From positions 310,001-374,000 of the forward strand of contig JAHDXO010000001.1 of assembly GCA_023382975.1 (NCBI GenBank): a DNA stretch of 64,000 nt, given 5' to 3'. The notes under the pieces were generated by a model. The model saw only the letters and a program-made list of their open reading frames with translations, made no database searches and was not told where the DNA came from. The position numbers and the translations under genes were made by a program. Of the stretch, positions 28,191 through 37,022 are shown one piece after another. The DNA comes from Pirellulaceae bacterium (lineage in GTDB: Bacteria; Planctomycetota; Planctomycetia; Pirellulales; Pirellulaceae). The stretch's first letter is position 1, and every line of letters starts with the position of its first letter.

Positions 28191-29372
28191 ATGAGAATTT
28201 GGTTGTATGCGGTTGGCACACTCGTCGTCGGGATGGCGGCGGGAATCGGTACGGCTTGGTACGAAGTCGAGTTGACGCCGCGACAGTTCGAGCCGAACAA
28301 CATGACGGTCGCTGCCTTCGAGGCCCGTCAGCATGAGGCGGAGAAGCTCGGGGCCAAGGTCGAGGCGGTCGACGGGACGACCTTCGATTTCGGAACCGCG
28401 CAGCGCAACAGCAAGGACAAACACATCTTCCTCATCCGCAACATCGGTGATGAACCGCTGACGTTGACCAAAGGGTCCAGCAGTTGTAAATGCACGCTCA
28501 GCGAACTGAAGCAAGGCACGATTTCGCCGGGCGAATCATCCGAAGTTGCGCTGGAATGGCACCTGACCACCGAGGGGGAACAGTTTCGCCAGACGGCTGA
28601 GATCTATACGAACGATCCTCGCCAACCAACGCTTCTGTTTGTGGTTCAAGGCTCGGTGATCGATTGGGTAAGGCTGGAACCGCGGGAGTTGGTTCTGAGC
28701 GACGTTTCGGGGAGCGAAGGCACGCAAGTCGGTTTCTCGCTTTACGGATTTCAGGTTGACCGACTGGCTGTCGTCGAACACCGCTTCGAACATCCGGAGA
28801 CGGCCGGCTATTTCGATTTGACGTTTGTCGAGCAAGACCCATCGAACCTGGAAATGACACCTGCCCCGAGCGCGCTGCTGCGGGGAACGTTAACGGTAAA
28901 ACCGGGGTTGCCTTTGGGCCCCCTAAACCAGACAATCCACCTGAAGACCGATATCGAACAGGCTCCTGAATTGGAGTTGCCGATCAGCGGTTCGGTGGTC
29001 GGCGACATTTCCGTCGTTGGCACCGGGTTGTTCAGGCAGCAGACCAATCTGCTGACCCTGGGGCAGGTCGACGGCGAGAAGGGAATCGAGACGACGCTGC
29101 GCATCTTGGTCAAGGGTCCATACCGTCAGGATGTGCGGTTCAAGATCAAGGAAGTGGATCCGCCCGATGTACTAATAGTGCAATTGGGCGAGTCCGTCCC
29201 GATCAACAACGGCGCGGTCTACATGCATCCGCTGACCATCTCGGTTCCCAAGGGGTCTCGTCCGGTCGCCCGCATGGGCTTTGATCGGGAGGATTACGGT
29301 CGCATTGTGATTGAGACCACCCATCCCGATACTTCGCTGCTGCGAATCGGAGTTCGCTTCGCGGTGAAGTAG
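28191..29372 (+). CDS. DUF1573 domain protein, membrane-anchored
   Basis: 393 aa from the ATG at 28191 (GGAG four bases upstream; an in-frame TTG lies just before). An N-terminal helix (LYAVGTLVVGMAAGIGTAWY) anchors or exports it. Residues 60-155 are a DUF1573 immunoglobulin-like domain with FDFGTAQRNSKDKHIFLIRN, SSCKCT (a Cys pair) and SEVALEWHL. Two further beta-sandwich-like sections follow. DUF1573 proteins are extracytoplasmic and usually have no enzymatic motif. It follows the O-antigen-ligase-like gene by 20 bp and precedes the UshA-like/cytochrome gene by 36 bp, so all three are probably one transcript acting in the periplasm. Confidence 0.88.
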   Translation: MRIWLYAVGTLVVGMAAGIGTAWYEVELTPRQFEPNNMTVAAFEARQHEAEKLGAKVEAVDGTTFDFGTAQRNSKDKHIFLIRNIGDEPLTLTKGSSSCKCTLSELKQGTISPGESSEVALEWHLTTEGEQFRQTAEIYTNDPRQPTLLFVVQGSVIDWVRLEPRELVLSDVSGSEGTQVGFSLYGFQVDRLAVVEHRFEHPETAGYFDLTFVEQDPSNLEMTPAPSALLRGTLTVKPGLPLGPLNQTIHLKTDIEQAPELELPISGSVVGDISVVGTGLFRQQTNLLTLGQVDGEKGIETTLRILVKGPYRQDVRFKIKEVDPPDVLIVQLGESVPINNGAVYMHPLTISVPKGSRPVARMGFDREDYGRIVIETTHPDTSLLRIGVRFAVK

Positions 29373-29408
29373 TTCGGGAGATTTCATTTGCGAGGGGACG
29401 GAGCCGTG

Positions 29409-31088
29409 ATGAAATGCAAGTCTGCAACCGTGGCCGAGGCGGCCATCGTGCTGTGTTTAGCGATCGTGGGCTGGCCCGCCGCGGGCTGCAGCGGGCCGGG
29501 GCAAGCTGGCATCGACGACGAAAAACCCGCGGTGCGGAACGGTTCGTCCAGCCAGTCGGTTCCGACCGTCGAGCCAGCCGATACACCCGGCGGCGAATCA
29601 CCCAGTGGGCCGGGAGCGCCGGAGATAGCCCCGCGGCAAGTTGAGCCCGGGGCCGCCGATGCTACGGCCAACGGTTCGCCGGACTCGGCGGCCAACACTG
29701 GCGACGCAAAGCGGCAGGAACCGCTGTTCGTCGATTGGCCCGAGCCCGACTTCGTACTGCTTGTCACCGGTCAGCAGCGCGGGTACATCGAGCCATGCGG
29801 TTGCACGGGATTGACAAACCAAAAGGGCGGTTTGGTGCGTCGTCACACGCTGACCCGCGAACTGGCGGACCGGGGTTGGCCGATCGTGCCGGTCGATGTG
29901 GGCAATCAGGTTCGTCGCTTCGGGCAACAGGCCGAGATCAAGTTTCAGATGACGATCGCGGGCCTCAAGAAGATGGACTATCGGGCGATCGGATTCGGCC
30001 CCGACGATCTGCGATTGTCCGTGGGCGGTCTGGCCGCCTTGACGGTCGGCGACGACGGCGAAGCCTCTCCGTTTGTATGCGCTAACACCGCCGTCATCGA
30101 TGCTTCGCTCACCCCGCGTTTCCAAATCGTCCAGGCGGCAGGTCGCAAGATCGGCATCACGGGAATCCTGGGCGCGGCCGAACAGGCGAAAATCACGAGC
30201 GACGAGATTATCAAGCAGCCGCCGGACGAAGCACTGCGTGCCGTCTGGCCGCTGCTGGAAGAAGCCAAGTGCGATCTGTACGTTCTGTTGGCGCATGCCT
30301 CGATCGATGAGTCAGTTCGCCTAGCTCAGCAGTTTCCGCATTTCGATGTGGTCGCGACCGCGGGCGGCGCGGACGAGCCGTCGTTCAAGGCTGAACGGAT
30401 CGAGAACACCGAGAGTATCCTCGTTCAAGTTGGCGGCAAAGGGATGTTCGTCGGCGCGGTCGGGTTCTTTGGCGACGAAGAGCCGCGACTGCGGTATCAG
30501 CGGATCCCGCTTGATGCCCGCTTCAAGGACTCGCCCGAGATGCTCCAGTTGTTGGCTTCCTACCAGGAGCAGTTGAAGGTGCTGGGCTTGGAGGGACTTG
30601 AAGTCCGCGCGATTCCGCATCCGAGCGGCGGCAAGTTCGTCGGCTCGCAAGCGTGCGCGGACTGCCACCAAAAGGAATTCGAGATTTGGGAGAACACGCC
30701 CCATTCGTGGGCGCTCGATTCGCTTGTCCACCCCGGCGAGCGCAGCGAGATCCCTCGGCACTTCGATCCGGAATGCATCAGTTGCCACGTCGTCGGCTGG
30801 AATCCGCAGATGCATTTCCCCTACACGTCAGGCTACCTCTCGCTGGACGGGACGCCGCTGATGCACAACGTGGGGTGCGAGAATTGCCACGGTCCCGGCA
30901 ACGCTCATGTCGACGCGGAAACATTGCATGCGAATGACAAGGAACTGCTGGAGAAGTTCCGCTTGCAGGTTCGTCTACCGCTGGAGGAGGCGGAGAAAAA
31001 GTGCATGGAGTGCCACGACCTGGACAACAGCCCCGACTTCCACGTTCACGGCGCGTTTGAACGGTACTGGGAAGAAGTCGAACACTAA
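29409..31088 (+). CDS. UshA-like metallophosphatase-fold lipoprotein fused to tetraheme cytochrome c
   Basis: 559 aa from the ATG at 29409 (GGAG five bases upstream). A lipoprotein-type signal ends VGWPAAGC. After a Pro/Gly-rich linker, residues 115-400 resemble the UshA-like (seleno)protein branch of 5'-nucleotidases: GYIEPCGCTGLTNQKGGLVR carries the CGC motif where relatives have selenocysteine, and there is GVDVGNQ-like VPVDVGNQVRR. The C-terminal 150 residues have four CxxCH heme sites (CADCH, CISCH, CENCH, CMECH) of cytochrome c554/NapC-like style. It should be an exported redox protein; substrate unknown. It lies in the run with DUF1573 and cupin genes. Confidence 0.85.
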   Translation: MKCKSATVAEAAIVLCLAIVGWPAAGCSGPGQAGIDDEKPAVRNGSSSQSVPTVEPADTPGGESPSGPGAPEIAPRQVEPGAADATANGSPDSAANTGDAKRQEPLFVDWPEPDFVLLVTGQQRGYIEPCGCTGLTNQKGGLVRRHTLTRELADRGWPIVPVDVGNQVRRFGQQAEIKFQMTIAGLKKMDYRAIGFGPDDLRLSVGGLAALTVGDDGEASPFVCANTAVIDASLTPRFQIVQAAGRKIGITGILGAAEQAKITSDEIIKQPPDEALRAVWPLLEEAKCDLYVLLAHASIDESVRLAQQFPHFDVVATAGGADEPSFKAERIENTESILVQVGGKGMFVGAVGFFGDEEPRLRYQRIPLDARFKDSPEMLQLLASYQEQLKVLGLEGLEVRAIPHPSGGKFVGSQACADCHQKEFEIWENTPHSWALDSLVHPGERSEIPRHFDPECISCHVVGWNPQMHFPYTSGYLSLDGTPLMHNVGCENCHGPGNAHVDAETLHANDKELLEKFRLQVRLPLEEAEKKCMECHDLDNSPDFHVHGAFERYWEEVEH

Positions 31089-31137
31089 AGCCGCGTTCTT
31101 GAATTTGCCCCTGGTCTTCAGGCAAGGAGTCGTCATC

Positions 31138-31623
31138 GTGTTACGCTATGCCCGTCCCCCGCTTCGTCCGATCGCTCTCGCCGCTCTTGCCGTGCTGTTT
31201 CTGTCAGCCCACGCTGCGTCCGCGGGCGAGGAGCAGGAGAAGCCGCAGAAGGAACCCAAGATGAGTCTGACAAGCTTCGACGACGTGAAGCCGCTGGAAT
31301 TCTCCTGGGGCTGGATCCGCTGGCTGATGAGTTCCGAGATCGACCCCGACGCGGAGATGACCTTCGGCTTGGTCTACATCAAGCCCAACCAGTCGAATCC
31401 GCTACACCTGCATCCCAACAGCGCCGAGTATTTGCACGTTCTGTCGGGATCGTGCGAGCATCGGCTGAACGACCAATGGGTGACGCTCAAAGCCGGTGAC
31501 ACGCTGCGAATCCCCAGCGGCGCGGTCCATCTGGCGCGCACTCGCGACGAAGCGTGCCGCGTGATGGTCGTCTTCAACACCGGAAAGCGGCAGATGGTCG
31601 TCGTCGAAGAGGAATCGAAGTAG
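31138..31623 (+). CDS. Exported cupin domain protein
   Basis: 161 aa from a GTG at 31138 that has AAGGAG eight bases upstream; the frame is open upstream but only this start gives a clean signal peptide ([20 protein letters not shown]). The cupin barrel has motif 1 [20 protein letters not shown] (His, His, Glu) and motif 2 [19 protein letters not shown] (His), so a metal site is likely. It is encoded between the cytochrome fusion and the pyruvyl-transferase-like gene, two bases before the latter's start, and is probably part of the same transcript. Role unknown; sugar- or metal-binding are possibilities. Confidence 0.87.
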   Translation: MLRYARPPLRPIALAALAVLFLSAHAASAGEEQEKPQKEPKMSLTSFDDVKPLEFSWGWIRWLMSSEIDPDAEMTFGLVYIKPNQSNPLHLHPNSAEYLHVLSGSCEHRLNDQWVTLKAGDTLRIPSGAVHLARTRDEACRVMVVFNTGKRQMVVVEEESK

Positions 31624-31625
31624 AC

Positions 31626-32846
31626 ATGAAACGCCGCACCTTTCTCCAATCAACCCTCGCCGCGGCTCTCGCACCCGTCCTGCGCGGTCAGGAGGGACGA
31701 CGGCCGGAAATCCTGCTTCGGTCTTCGTGGCAGACCGTCAACATCGGCGACATCGGCCATACGCCGGGCGTGTTGGCTCTGCTGGAGAAGTACCTTCCGG
31801 AAGCCCGGGTTCGGTTGTGGCCCAGCAACGTCTCCGGTGGCGTGGAGGAAATGCTGCGACGTCGCTTTCCGCGTCTGACGATCGTCCAGGGCGACAACGC
31901 GAGGCAGGCGGCCTTTGGCGAATGCGACTTTCTCCTGCACGGCTCCGGCCCGTCGCTGGTCGCTGAAAAAGACGTGGTGCGTTGGCGAGACGAAACCGGG
32001 AAGCCTTACGGGGTCTACGGGATTACGCTGCCGACGCTCACCGACGAGACGGCCGGTGTTCTGAGCGGCGCCCGCTTCGTTTTTTTCCGCGATTCGGTAT
32101 CGATGCAATTGGCCAAGGATCGCGGCGTCTCGTCGCCCGTGATGGAATTCGGCCCCGACGGCGCATTTGCCGCGGATGTGCGCGACGACGAAGCCGCCGC
32201 GGCTTTCCTGCGGGCCAATGGGTTGGAAGCGGGCAAGTTCCTTTGCTGTATCCCGCGTTTGCGTTACACGCCTTATTGGCTGATCCACAAGACCCGGCCC
32301 CTGGACGAGGCCAAGCACCGCCGTAGCGAAGCGATGAAAGAACACGACCATGCTCCGCTGCGCGAGGCCATCGAGGCCGTCGTGCGCGACACCGACCTGA
32401 GAATACTGCTGTGCCCCGAGGACCAGAGCCAGATGGCGGTCGGTAAGGAGATGATCCTGGACAGATTGCCCGTCGACGTGAAGTCGCGCGTCGTGTGGCG
32501 CGAAAAGTACTGGCTGACCGACGAAGCGATTAGCACCTACGTGCGGTCGGCCGGCCTGTTTGGCTTGGAGATGCACTCGCCTATCATGTGCATCGGCAAC
32601 GGCATCCCGGCCATCGTCTGCCGGTTCAGCGAACAGACCAGCAAGGGCTACATGTGGCGCGATATCGGCTTAGGCGACTGGTTGTTCGACATGGACAACC
32701 AGGACGATGTGCGCCGCATTGTTCCGGCAGTTCTGACGCTGGCCAAAGATCCCGCGGCGTCCAAGGCCAAGGCTGCCCAGGCACGCCGCTTCGTCGAACA
32801 ACGTCAACGCGAGACGATGGCCATCGTCGGCCGAAATTGCACCTGA
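31626..32846 (+). CDS. Polysaccharide pyruvyl transferase family protein with Tat-like leader
   Basis: 406 aa from the ATG at 31626. The leader [21 protein letters not shown] is Tat-like. The body fits the polysaccharide pyruvyl transferase fold (CsaB/WcaK family): [20 protein letters not shown] near the start, [31 protein letters not shown] and the late [20 protein letters not shown]. Family members add ketal-pyruvate to cell-envelope glycans, normally in the cytoplasm; a Tat leader suggests that here the substrate is met outside, or that the protein has another job on sugars. It ends the plus-strand cluster that began with the O-antigen-ligase-like gene. Confidence 0.85.
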   Translation: MKRRTFLQSTLAAALAPVLRGQEGRRPEILLRSSWQTVNIGDIGHTPGVLALLEKYLPEARVRLWPSNVSGGVEEMLRRRFPRLTIVQGDNARQAAFGECDFLLHGSGPSLVAEKDVVRWRDETGKPYGVYGITLPTLTDETAGVLSGARFVFFRDSVSMQLAKDRGVSSPVMEFGPDGAFAADVRDDEAAAAFLRANGLEAGKFLCCIPRLRYTPYWLIHKTRPLDEAKHRRSEAMKEHDHAPLREAIEAVVRDTDLRILLCPEDQSQMAVGKEMILDRLPVDVKSRVVWREKYWLTDEAISTYVRSAGLFGLEMHSPIMCIGNGIPAIVCRFSEQTSKGYMWRDIGLGDWLFDMDNQDDVRRIVPAVLTLAKDPAASKAKAAQARRFVEQRQRETMAIVGRNCT

Positions 32847-32866
32847 CGGCGAACCGACGAACCTTC

Positions 32867-35800
32867 TTACGGGGTCCGCGCCGCATCTTCGCCCATCCGG
32901 AATGCGGTGTTCGCGTAACGAGGCGAACCTTCTTCGAATAGCTCCCGGACGCGTTGAGCGGAGACCGCCTGTCGGTAAATGCGCAGGTCGCCGATCAGGC
33001 CCCGGAACGGCTTATGATTCGAGGGAATCGCCAGATCCCGGCCGGCCGCGTGAATGCCTTCGGTCATCGTTTCCGGGAGCGGATGGCGGCTGTCGAGCCG
33101 GCCGTTCAGGTACCAACGCACCTCCCGCGACTTGCGGTCGGCAACCGCGACCAAATGATTCCAAGCATCGGTCGCCAGCGCAGCGGTCGTTGCCGCGCGC
33201 ACGCTGCGGCCGGCCCCGCGACCTTCGCCCAACACCAACTCGGCCCGGCCGCTGTCCAGCACGTTGATCACCCACCAGTTGTCCGGAAATGCCTCTTTGC
33301 CGATCAGACGCACATCGCGCACGGCGACCTGGACCCAGAACGCCAGCGAGAAATCCTCGTTGCCGAAGTGCAGATGCGGCGAGTCGGGGATCACGGCGGC
33401 CCGTGGAACTCCCTCGGCGACCAAACAAGTGTCCGTCTCGTTCGTGGCCCAGCGTCCGGACACGGTGGCATGGTGGCCGCGATCGGTACTGTCGCGGGCC
33501 AAACGTCCGAACCCCTCGTCGAACCGCCAGCGTCCGATCAGCCCCGGCTCTCCGTCGGTTTTGATCGGCGGCAGCGCAGACTGTGCATCGGGCTGCGTCA
33601 ACACCTCGCCCGGCCGCCCGGAAGCAGCGGACCACAAGCAGAGAATCTGCCCATTCGTCAGAGAGAGGTACAAGTTGCCCGAAGCGGCTGCCATGCCGTC
33701 CCAGACCGGCGCCGCGGGCAGCGGCCATTCCGCCAGCACGCGGCCGTCATCGGGAGCGATGGCCAGCAACACGGCATCCGTTCCGCCTTCGAGTGCGGCG
33801 GGCGTCACCGTTTCCCTTCCGGGCGGTCCGGCAATAAACAACGCATCGTCCGTGCGCACCATCGCCCAAACTTGGATCGGCACCTGGTTCCACCACTGGA
33901 ACCGCACGCCACGCTCGCCGGCCAAGGCCAGTTTGCGGTACTCCACCGCCGTCAGATTCAACGGTACGTCGCTGCGCTTGTCCGCTGCAAACAACGCCCA
34001 CTGGCCGCCCGGTTCCGCGTTGGCGCGGCCGTAGTGGTTCTGGCCAAATCCGTAAATCGCATTTTCCCCCTCCACCAAAATCCGCCCGGAAGGAAACAAC
34101 ATGCGGCTGAGTCGCTGGTCGTAGAACGCGCCTTGATGCGGCGATGTGAACAACGGCGCGTAAGTCCACAACAGCCGAGTCGTGGTGTCCCAACTGAGAA
34201 AGCCATCGGCGCCGTGCAGATGGACGATCCGCTCGGGCACCGCGTTGCCCGCCAGATCGAACGCCTGATGCCGCATGAAAATCCGCTGCCCGTCGCTGGA
34301 CAGAATGTCGTTCAGGTATCCGTCCACGCCCTGTTCGTCCAGGCACTGGGAACCGTCGTCCCGCCGCGAGTCGATCGCCTTGTCGACGACGATCCGGCCC
34401 GTTTCTGCGTGCAAACCGTACAAGCGGATGCCGCCGTCCAGGTACGACGACTTGCCCGCCGCGAAATAGGCGACGTCGTTCACGACCAGCACGCTGCCAC
34501 TGACGGGCCACGTCGATTCCAATTGTCCGCGGGAAACGATCCACCGCTGCTCCGGGGCGGCGATGAAACGCCAGACCAGTTCCCCATCTTCAACTCGCAA
34601 CGTATGAACCGAACCGTCGCGGCAGCCGCACAATACCAATCCCCGGTGGATCGTGGGCGGCGAATCCACGCGGCCGTCGAACGTGTGCTGCCACAATGGC
34701 CGCCCCGTCGCGGCATCGAGCGCGTGCAGCGTATGCTCGTCGGTCGATGCCAGGAAGACTCGGCCGCCCGCGATCACCGGACCGGTCAGTCGGCCGCTCA
34801 GCTCCGACCGCCAACCCAACAACAAGTCCGTGCCGACGGTCGTGGTAGCGCGTCCGGATCGAGCCATGTCCCCGCGATACGTGGGCCACTCGTCGGGGGC
34901 TCTGCGCACCGGATCGCTCGACGTGCTGCCAAAGGCCGGGCCGGTCTGAAACCGCCGATCTTCGTCGATCGCAGGTCGGCGCGTGCCGGCAGGGCTCATC
35001 GCCAAAAAACCGGACAGCTTGGCCCGGACGTAGCAGGCGCAATCGTGAGGCGGCACGTACAGCAACCCGTTCGCCGGCAGAACGCCGAAGTAGCAACTGC
35101 CGCGTGTCCAGTGATGCGCGGCGACGTCGCCGCTGGCCGTATCCAGAAATTCGATTCCGGCTCGCGCGGCGATTACCGTGCGGTTGACCACCTTCATCTG
35201 ATGGCAGCGATGATGCTGGAAGCGGAAATCGTATTTGCCCTTGACGTTTTTCCGCACGTCGCCCGTCTGAGGATCGAAGGCGACGAAGTCCAGGTTGTCG
35301 TCCAAGGGCCGCCACAGATTCATGTCCTTGTCGGGCCCCCAGAGACATCCCTCGAAGCCGAACAGATCGACGGGCACCGAGTAGTTCGACGCCGCGTATT
35401 CCGATCGCCAGAGTTCGCGCCCGTCGTCCGCCGAAACCACGTTCAACTGTCGCCCGCCCGCAAACGCCACGACGTCGCCGTAGATGATCAAGGTCGGAGC
35501 GAACTGAGACGCCAGCAAGATCGTCGCCCGCTCCGCGCCCGGACTGTCCGGGTTTGCCTGGTCCCGGACCGCGACATCCTGGCCCGTGGGCGGCGACGTC
35601 CAACGCGGCGTTCCCGTCAGCAAATCGAGGCTGCGGATCGACCGGCCGTCGTGATACACGACCTGCCGGTTGTCGGCGGCCAGCGTCATCGGCAGGATCA
35701 TGGCCGCTTCATGGTCCCAACGCGGTTGGCCGGATTGGGCATCGCAACCGACCAAACGCATCGGCCGGTCCGTGCCTCGGCGCAGGTCCGTCGCGGTGTT

Positions 35801-36832
35801 CGGGTTCACCAGCACGACCAGCACGCCGTGGGAGAGCAGAAGCTCCTCGGCCGGTCCCGTAGACTCCAGCGTTCGCACGATGTTGCCGGTCGCCGGATCG
35901 AGCACGCTGACCGGAGCGAACTCGCCCAGCGTGGAATAGACCGCGTCGTCGCTGGCGACCAGTCGCCGATGCATCTGCGCCGGGCCGATTTTCTTGCCGC
36001 CCCGCGCTCCGCCCCAGCTTGCGAGTTCGCGCCGCCAAAGTTGCATGCCGTTGAACGCATCGCGGGCGATCAACGACCACGTGCGCGTGTTCGAGGCGAA
36101 ATGCGAGTCGTCCAGGATGTAGAACAACCGGCCGCGAGTCGATACCAGCGCGCTGGTCTTCACGCTGTGGTTCCAGCGCGGCGCGGCTTCCCATTGCAGT
36201 GATTCCGGCGGACCGACGCGCGCGTCCCGGCTGACCGCGTTTCCCGTGGCATCGTAGCGTGAATGGGGCCACTGGTCGATCTCGGTCGGCCAGGACTTCT
36301 GATGCGTCGTCGCCGTTTCGCCGCGCACGATGCGAGCCGTACCCAGCGGCGCCAGCACCCGGTCGATCTCCTCCGCCGCGATCGCGTCCTGATCCTCGAA
36401 GACCAACAGCAGATTCACCATATTGTCCGCGTACGGCAGCAACGGACCCTGCCAGCATCTGGCGGAGACCTGTCCGTACCGGCCAGCCCCCCGAATCGCC
36501 GAACGCAGCGGTTCCAAGACCTCGGGATCCTCGACGAGCGCTTGGACAAGCGTTGTAGACGGCGAGAGCGCCGTTTCCGAAGCAACTCGCGTTCCAGGCG
36601 GCTCCGCTGACAGAGCCAACAGAAGCTCGGCATCGCACTCTCCAACGACCGCGATCAAACCGCCACGGAACCCGGCGTCCGTCAGGATCGACTCGGCCAT
36701 CATCCCTGCAGCGGTACGCTGCTCAGCAACCCGCTCCTGCACCTCTTCTCCGATCGCCGCCAAAGCAACGACAAGAACCCATGTCCCCCAGAGAATTCCA
36801 CTACATCGCACGACGATAACTCCTCTCTGCAT
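32867..36832 (-). CDS. Giant exported PQQ-type beta-propeller protein with methyltransferase-like N-terminus and LamG C-terminus
   Basis: 1321 aa with signal ILWGTWVLVVALAAIGEEVQ. Residues 40-165 keep the layout of a Rossmann SAM-methyltransferase (GGLIAVVGECDAELLLALSA, LPYADNMVNLLLVFED, LAPLGTARIV), but the glycine-rich motif I is lost, so it is probably inactive. Residues 175-1090 are PQQ/BamB-type propeller blades with repeated D/N-A-x-G-x2-LW units (DAFNGMQLWRRE, DAQSGQPRWDHEA, SADDGRELWRSE, DAATGRPLWQHTF). Residues 1110-1310 form a LamG/concanavalin-like domain (LRFDEGFG-like WRFDEGFGRLARDSTDRGHH; WNHLVAVADRKSREVRWYLN). It probably binds glycans outside the cell. Planctomycetes have several such proteins. 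It stands alone, antisense-flanked by the R-M genes. Confidence 0.85.
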   Translation of the reverse strand: MQRGVIVVRCSGILWGTWVLVVALAAIGEEVQERVAEQRTAAGMMAESILTDAGFRGGLIAVVGECDAELLLALSAEPPGTRVASETALSPSTTLVQALVEDPEVLEPLRSAIRGAGRYGQVSARCWQGPLLPYADNMVNLLLVFEDQDAIAAEEIDRVLAPLGTARIVRGETATTHQKSWPTEIDQWPHSRYDATGNAVSRDARVGPPESLQWEAAPRWNHSVKTSALVSTRGRLFYILDDSHFASNTRTWSLIARDAFNGMQLWRRELASWGGARGGKKIGPAQMHRRLVASDDAVYSTLGEFAPVSVLDPATGNIVRTLESTGPAEELLLSHGVLVVLVNPNTATDLRRGTDRPMRLVGCDAQSGQPRWDHEAAMILPMTLAADNRQVVYHDGRSIRSLDLLTGTPRWTSPPTGQDVAVRDQANPDSPGAERATILLASQFAPTLIIYGDVVAFAGGRQLNVVSADDGRELWRSEYAASNYSVPVDLFGFEGCLWGPDKDMNLWRPLDDNLDFVAFDPQTGDVRKNVKGKYDFRFQHHRCHQMKVVNRTVIAARAGIEFLDTASGDVAAHHWTRGSCYFGVLPANGLLYVPPHDCACYVRAKLSGFLAMSPAGTRRPAIDEDRRFQTGPAFGSTSSDPVRRAPDEWPTYRGDMARSGRATTTVGTDLLLGWRSELSGRLTGPVIAGGRVFLASTDEHTLHALDAATGRPLWQHTFDGRVDSPPTIHRGLVLCGCRDGSVHTLRVEDGELVWRFIAAPEQRWIVSRGQLESTWPVSGSVLVVNDVAYFAAGKSSYLDGGIRLYGLHAETGRIVVDKAIDSRRDDGSQCLDEQGVDGYLNDILSSDGQRIFMRHQAFDLAGNAVPERIVHLHGADGFLSWDTTTRLLWTYAPLFTSPHQGAFYDQRLSRMLFPSGRILVEGENAIYGFGQNHYGRANAEPGGQWALFAADKRSDVPLNLTAVEYRKLALAGERGVRFQWWNQVPIQVWAMVRTDDALFIAGPPGRETVTPAALEGGTDAVLLAIAPDDGRVLAEWPLPAAPVWDGMAAASGNLYLSLTNGQILCLWSAASGRPGEVLTQPDAQSALPPIKTDGEPGLIGRWRFDEGFGRLARDSTDRGHHATVSGRWATNETDTCLVAEGVPRAAVIPDSPHLHFGNEDFSLAFWVQVAVRDVRLIGKEAFPDNWWVINVLDSGRAELVLGEGRGAGRSVRAATTAALATDAWNHLVAVADRKSREVRWYLNGRLDSRHPLPETMTEGIHAAGRDLAIPSNHKPFRGLIGDLRIYRQAVSAQRVRELFEEGSPRYANTAFRMGEDAARTP

Positions 36833-37022
36833 TCAGTCAGCCAATTTGGTCCTCTCGCGCTGCGGGAACGCCGGAACATCGTAACTCGTTGCATCGGCCA
36901 GAACAAGTTCCAAACAAAGGGGTGTTGCAGACCTGCCCCACGAACGGACAGAATAGCGTCGTAGCAGCCGCTCGGGGCGCAGACAGAGGCCGGATCGGGA
37001 GTGATCAGGAGGGGAGCTTGGG

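Noticed and set aside
32954..36202. 1082-codon plus-strand open frame
   Set aside because: Antisense of the PQQ/LamG gene; long frames are expected at high G+C. No domain or ribosome site.
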